A stretch of 17,762 nucleotides of DNA, taken from the NCBI GenBank assembly GCA_018399795.1, contig JAGYOC010000201.1, forward strand, positions 1 to 17,762, in the 5' to 3' direction. Shown here piece by piece: positions 15,972-17,762 of this stretch; within the stretch, counting starts at the first letter, position 1, and each line of letters begins with the position of its first letter. The notes below the pieces were generated by a model, which was given only the letters and a program-made list of their open reading frames with translations, ran no database searches and had not been told where the DNA came from. Position numbers and translations under genes: made by a program. This stretch comes from Dehalococcoidales bacterium. Its GTDB lineage: Bacteria > Chloroflexota > Dehalococcoidia > Dehalococcoidales > UBA5760.

Positions 15972-16283
15972 TTATTCGATCACCTCTTTACAGGTACGGC
16001 ATATCCGCACCTTCCGCCCATCTTCCAGAAAGCGAAAGCCAACCCGGGTAGGACTATTGCACCGGCTACATATAAGCATCGCGTTGGACACCGAAATCGG
16101 TGATTCCTGCTCTATTATTCCAGCCTGCTTCATCTGTCCGGTGGCTCTGGCATGCTTCTTAATATAATTAATACCCTCTACAATAAGCCTCCCATCCCTG
16201 GGGTAAGCGAAACGAACCTTACCCTTTTTCCCCCTGTCCTTACCAGCAATTACCAATACGGTATCATCTTTTCTAATCTTCAT
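15972..16283 (-). CDS. rplX: 50S ribosomal protein L24 (uL24) with Cys4 motif
   Basis: L24 is an assembly initiator bound near the 5' end of 23S rRNA. The 103 residues include the KOW motif region KDDTVLVIAGKDRGKKGKV and INYIKKHARATGQMKQAGII. The C-terminal half carries two CxxC pairs, CSRC near residue 72 and CRTC near residue 96, separated by a short strand pair, a plausible zinc site seen in many bacterial L24 proteins but lost in others. The start at 16283 lies 9 nt after rplN, and the stop abuts rplE. Confidence 0.98.
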   Translation of the reverse strand: MKIRKDDTVLVIAGKDRGKKGKVRFAYPRDGRLIVEGINYIKKHARATGQMKQAGIIEQESPISVSNAMLICSRCNSPTRVGFRFLEDGRKVRICRTCKEVIE

Positions 16284-16292
16284 CCAAATACC

Positions 16293-16658
16293 TCAGAGCA
16301 CTTCCGGGGCAAGTGATATAATCTTGGTAAAATTCTTTTCACGTAACTCCCTTGCCACAGGTCCAAATATCCTGCTTCCCTTCGGGTTATTCTTGTCGGT
16401 AAGAACCACCGCCGCATTTTCGTCGAACTTGATATAAGAGCCATCAAACCTGCGGTATGGCCCGGCGCTGCGCACAATAACCGCTTTGACCACATCCCCC
16501 TTCTTCACCACAGCTCCAGGTATTGCCCTCTTCACCGAAGCCACAATGACATCACCAACTCTTGCATACTTCTTCCGGCTGCCGGGTATATTTATACACA
16601 TAAGCTGCCTGGCACCAGTATTATCGGCTACCCTCAATCTAGTTTGTGTTTGAATCAT
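16293..16658 (-). CDS. rplN: 50S ribosomal protein L14 (uL14)
   Basis: L14 lies at the subunit interface, forms bridge B8 and is the docking site for the silencing factor RsfS. The 121 residues are close to invariant for the family: [51 protein letters not shown], then [20 protein letters not shown] and FGPVARELR. The ATG at 16658 lies 21 nt after rpsQ, with AAGGTAGGG in the gap as a likely ribosome-binding site. Confidence 0.98.
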   Translation of the reverse strand: MIQTQTRLRVADNTGARQLMCINIPGSRKKYARVGDVIVASVKRAIPGAVVKKGDVVKAVIVRSAGPYRRFDGSYIKFDENAAVVLTDKNNPKGSRIFGPVARELREKNFTKIISLAPEVL

Positions 16659-16679
16659 TTCACCCTACCTTGGGATAAC

Positions 16680-16961
16680 TCAGGAAATATCTCCCGGCTG
16701 AACACTGACCACACTACCCCTGGTGATAACCTCAACTACCCGCCACCTCTTCAATCGAGAAAGAGGGCGTGTCTCTTCAATCCTCACCACATCCCCCATT
16801 TTACACCCATTGCTCTCATCATGAACCTTATATTTAACAAATCTTTTCATTTTCTTTTTATAGAGCGGATGCCTCCGCGGTGTCTCTACCGCCACCACCA
16901 CCGTTTTATCCATCTGGTCACCGATCACACGACCGTACCTTGTTTTTCGATTAGTCTTCAT
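16680..16961 (-). CDS. rpsQ: 30S ribosomal protein S17 (uS17)
   Basis: S17 is a primary binder of the 5' domain of 16S rRNA with an OB fold. The 93-residue protein carries [40 protein letters not shown], and the signature [20 protein letters not shown]. The last ten residues form a modest extension beyond the common end. The ATG at 16961 overlaps the rpmC TGA in an ATGA junction. Confidence 0.98.
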   Translation of the reverse strand: MKTNRKTRYGRVIGDQMDKTVVVAVETPRRHPLYKKKMKRFVKYKVHDESNGCKMGDVVRIEETRPLSRLKRWRVVEVITRGSVVSVQPGDIS

Positions 16962-17167
16962 AATCCTGAACCTGCCTTATTTATATCACGCTCCCTGACC
17001 ACAGTTTTTATGCGGGCAATTCTCTTCTTAATCATCGGTATTTCCCGGTGATTGGTCAATTGCCTGGCAGCCAGATGAAGCCGACAGTCAAACAGAGATT
17101 CATAGGCCGAATCCATCTGTTTTTTCAATTCTTCATCATCAAGAGATCTGATTTCCTCAATATTCAA
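16958..17167 (-). CDS. rpmC: 50S ribosomal protein L29 (uL29)
   Basis: L29 surrounds the peptide exit tunnel and helps bind SRP and trigger factor. I place the start at TTG 17167, which gives 69 residues beginning [20 protein letters not shown] after the initiator, the normal family N-terminus. GAAGGAGA at 17178-17185 lies about 10 nt before this TTG. A longer frame from GTG 17200 would add 11 residues inside rplP with no family similarity and no good ribosome-binding site. The core [20 protein letters not shown] and [15 protein letters not shown] is typical. The stop overlaps rpsQ (ATGA). Confidence 0.93.
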   Translation of the reverse strand: MNIEEIRSLDDEELKKQMDSAYESLFDCRLHLAARQLTNHREIPMIKKRIARIKTVVRERDINKAGSGL

Positions 17168-17183
17168 ATCTGCATAATCTCCT

Positions 17184-17624
17184 TCATCTTGCAGAATCAC
17201 CGCCCGTAGCTACCCCGGAGTCCTTGACCACGAACCGAGTGCTGATGGGTAACTTGTATGCCGCAAGTCGCATAGCGCCCTTGGCCACATCTTCAGCAAC
17301 ACCACCCATCTCAAAAAGTATTCTCCCGGGCCGGACTACCGCCACCCAGTGGTCTACCGCTCCTTTACCCGAGCCCATCCTCGTCTCGGCAGGTTTGGAC
17401 GTTACCGGCTTATCGGGAAATACCCGTATCCATATTTTACCGCCGCGACGGATATAACGGGTCATTGCCCTACGGGCAGCTTCAATTTGCCGTCCGGTAA
17501 GCCACGCACGTCCTTCAGCCTGCAGTGCATAGCTGCCAAATGCAACCGTATTACCTGACTGGGCACTACCCCTACGGCGGCCCTTATGGCTTTTCCGGTA
17601 TTTGACTCTCTTAGGCTGTAGCAT
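17184..17624 (-). CDS. rplP: 50S ribosomal protein L16 (uL16)
   Basis: L16 binds near the A site and is among the last proteins to join the 50S subunit. The 146 residues begin [19 protein letters not shown] and contain [40 protein letters not shown] and [20 protein letters not shown], all canonical. The C-terminal 10 residues (rich in Gly, Ser, Ala) extend slightly past the conserved core. The ATG at 17624 lies within the last 14 nt of rpsC in another frame, so translation is probably coupled to S3. Confidence 0.98.
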   Translation of the reverse strand: MLQPKRVKYRKSHKGRRRGSAQSGNTVAFGSYALQAEGRAWLTGRQIEAARRAMTRYIRRGGKIWIRVFPDKPVTSKPAETRMGSGKGAVDHWVAVVRPGRILFEMGGVAEDVAKGAMRLAAYKLPISTRFVVKDSGVATGGDSAR

Positions 17625-17762
17625 TATTGTCCTCTATCTCCCTTGAACTAGAGGAGGCTTCCCCGGTATTTTCCGTGTTTTCTGGCGTTACAGGCTTTGC
17701 TTGAGCTTCCGAAGGAGCTTCCTTCACGGCCTCCTCTTCTCCCTCCGCCTTCTTCTTCCTGG
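17611..17762 (-). CDS. rpsC: 30S ribosomal protein S3, C-terminal tail (truncated by window)
   Basis: Only the last 49 codons and the TAA stop (17611-17613) are inside the window; the start and both RNA-binding domains lie to the right. The assignment rests on position: rpsC precedes rplP in the universal S10 order, and the frame runs open to the edge. The visible part is a low-complexity tail: [20 protein letters not shown], then a Pro/Thr/Asn stretch and four serines, ending [10 protein letters not shown]3 proteins often have variable acidic or basic C-terminal extensions, and this one is long and mostly acidic. It overlaps rplP by 14 nt. No catalytic or binding residue can be checked here. 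Confidence 0.85.
   Translation of the reverse strand, partial: RKKKAEGEEEAVKEAPSEAQAKPVTPENTENTGEASSSSREIEDNNATA

Noticed and set aside
1..17762. Long open frames antisense to metK, the mutase, rpsM, rplE and others
   Set aside because: They mirror codon bias of the real genes on the other strand, have no recognisable domains or ribosome-binding sites, and every overlapped gene is well identified.
1..17762. Search for CRISPR, IS elements, toxin-antitoxin pairs, phage or novel defence genes
   Set aside because: Every stretch above 125 nt is accounted for by a housekeeping gene, and no terminal inverted repeats, spaced direct repeats or transposase motifs were seen.

Overview
The window is a bacterial housekeeping region, almost entirely coding and with no mobile elements, CRISPR arrays, phage genes or RNA genes that I can support. 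Two gene blocks converge near position 4,800-4,900. I looked for a new biological system and did not find one; the points worth a second look are small (start codons, leaders, protein tails).

Plus-strand block (1-4780): the 3' end of a short-form S-adenosylhomocysteine hydrolase gene (ahcY), then metK, an alpha-D-phosphohexomutase (phosphomannomutase/phosphoglucomutase family), a two-SIS-domain bifunctional phosphoglucose/phosphomannose isomerase, and a small gamma-glutamylcyclotransferase-like protein. The first two make and recycle S-adenosylmethionine. The next two interconvert fructose-6-P, glucose-6-P, mannose-6-P and the 1-phosphates, which would feed GDP-mannose, UDP-glucose or mannose-based solutes. 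Tight spacing suggests one transcript. Its promoter lies before the window.

Minus-strand block (4903-17762, transcribed right to left): the distal part of the S10-spc-alpha ribosomal protein supercluster in the order rpsC(partial)-rplP-rpmC-rpsQ-rplN-rplX-rplE-rpsN-rpsH-rplF-rplR-rpsE-rpmD-rplO-secY-adk-map-infA-rpmJ-rpsM-rpsK-rpsD-rpoA-rplQ-truA-rplM-rpsI. It encodes ribosomal proteins, the SecY translocon channel, adenylate kinase, methionine aminopeptidase, IF1, the RNA polymerase alpha subunit and the tRNA pseudouridine synthase TruA. Genes abut or overlap by 1-20 nt at many junctions, which points to translational coupling. No intergenic stretch exceeds about 125 nt. The promoter is beyond the right edge.

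Organism: the operon order, zinc-type short S14, Cys4-type S4, L24, L36 and Adk, truA-rplM-rpsI directly after rplQ, and a neighbouring archaeal-like PGI/PMI with a short-form SAHH together suggest a member of the Chloroflexota, most likely class Dehalococcoidia. This is inference from gene content and protein style and has not been tested by a search. Base composition looks balanced and even across the window, with no sign of recent transfer.

The main oddities are: a phosphohexomutase whose only workable start is ATA behind a good Shine-Dalgarno; a perfect 11-bp tandem repeat in the secY-adk gap; a strong Shine-Dalgarno stranded 33 nt upstream of rpsI with a possible hairpin in between; and acidic low-complexity tails on RpoA and S3.
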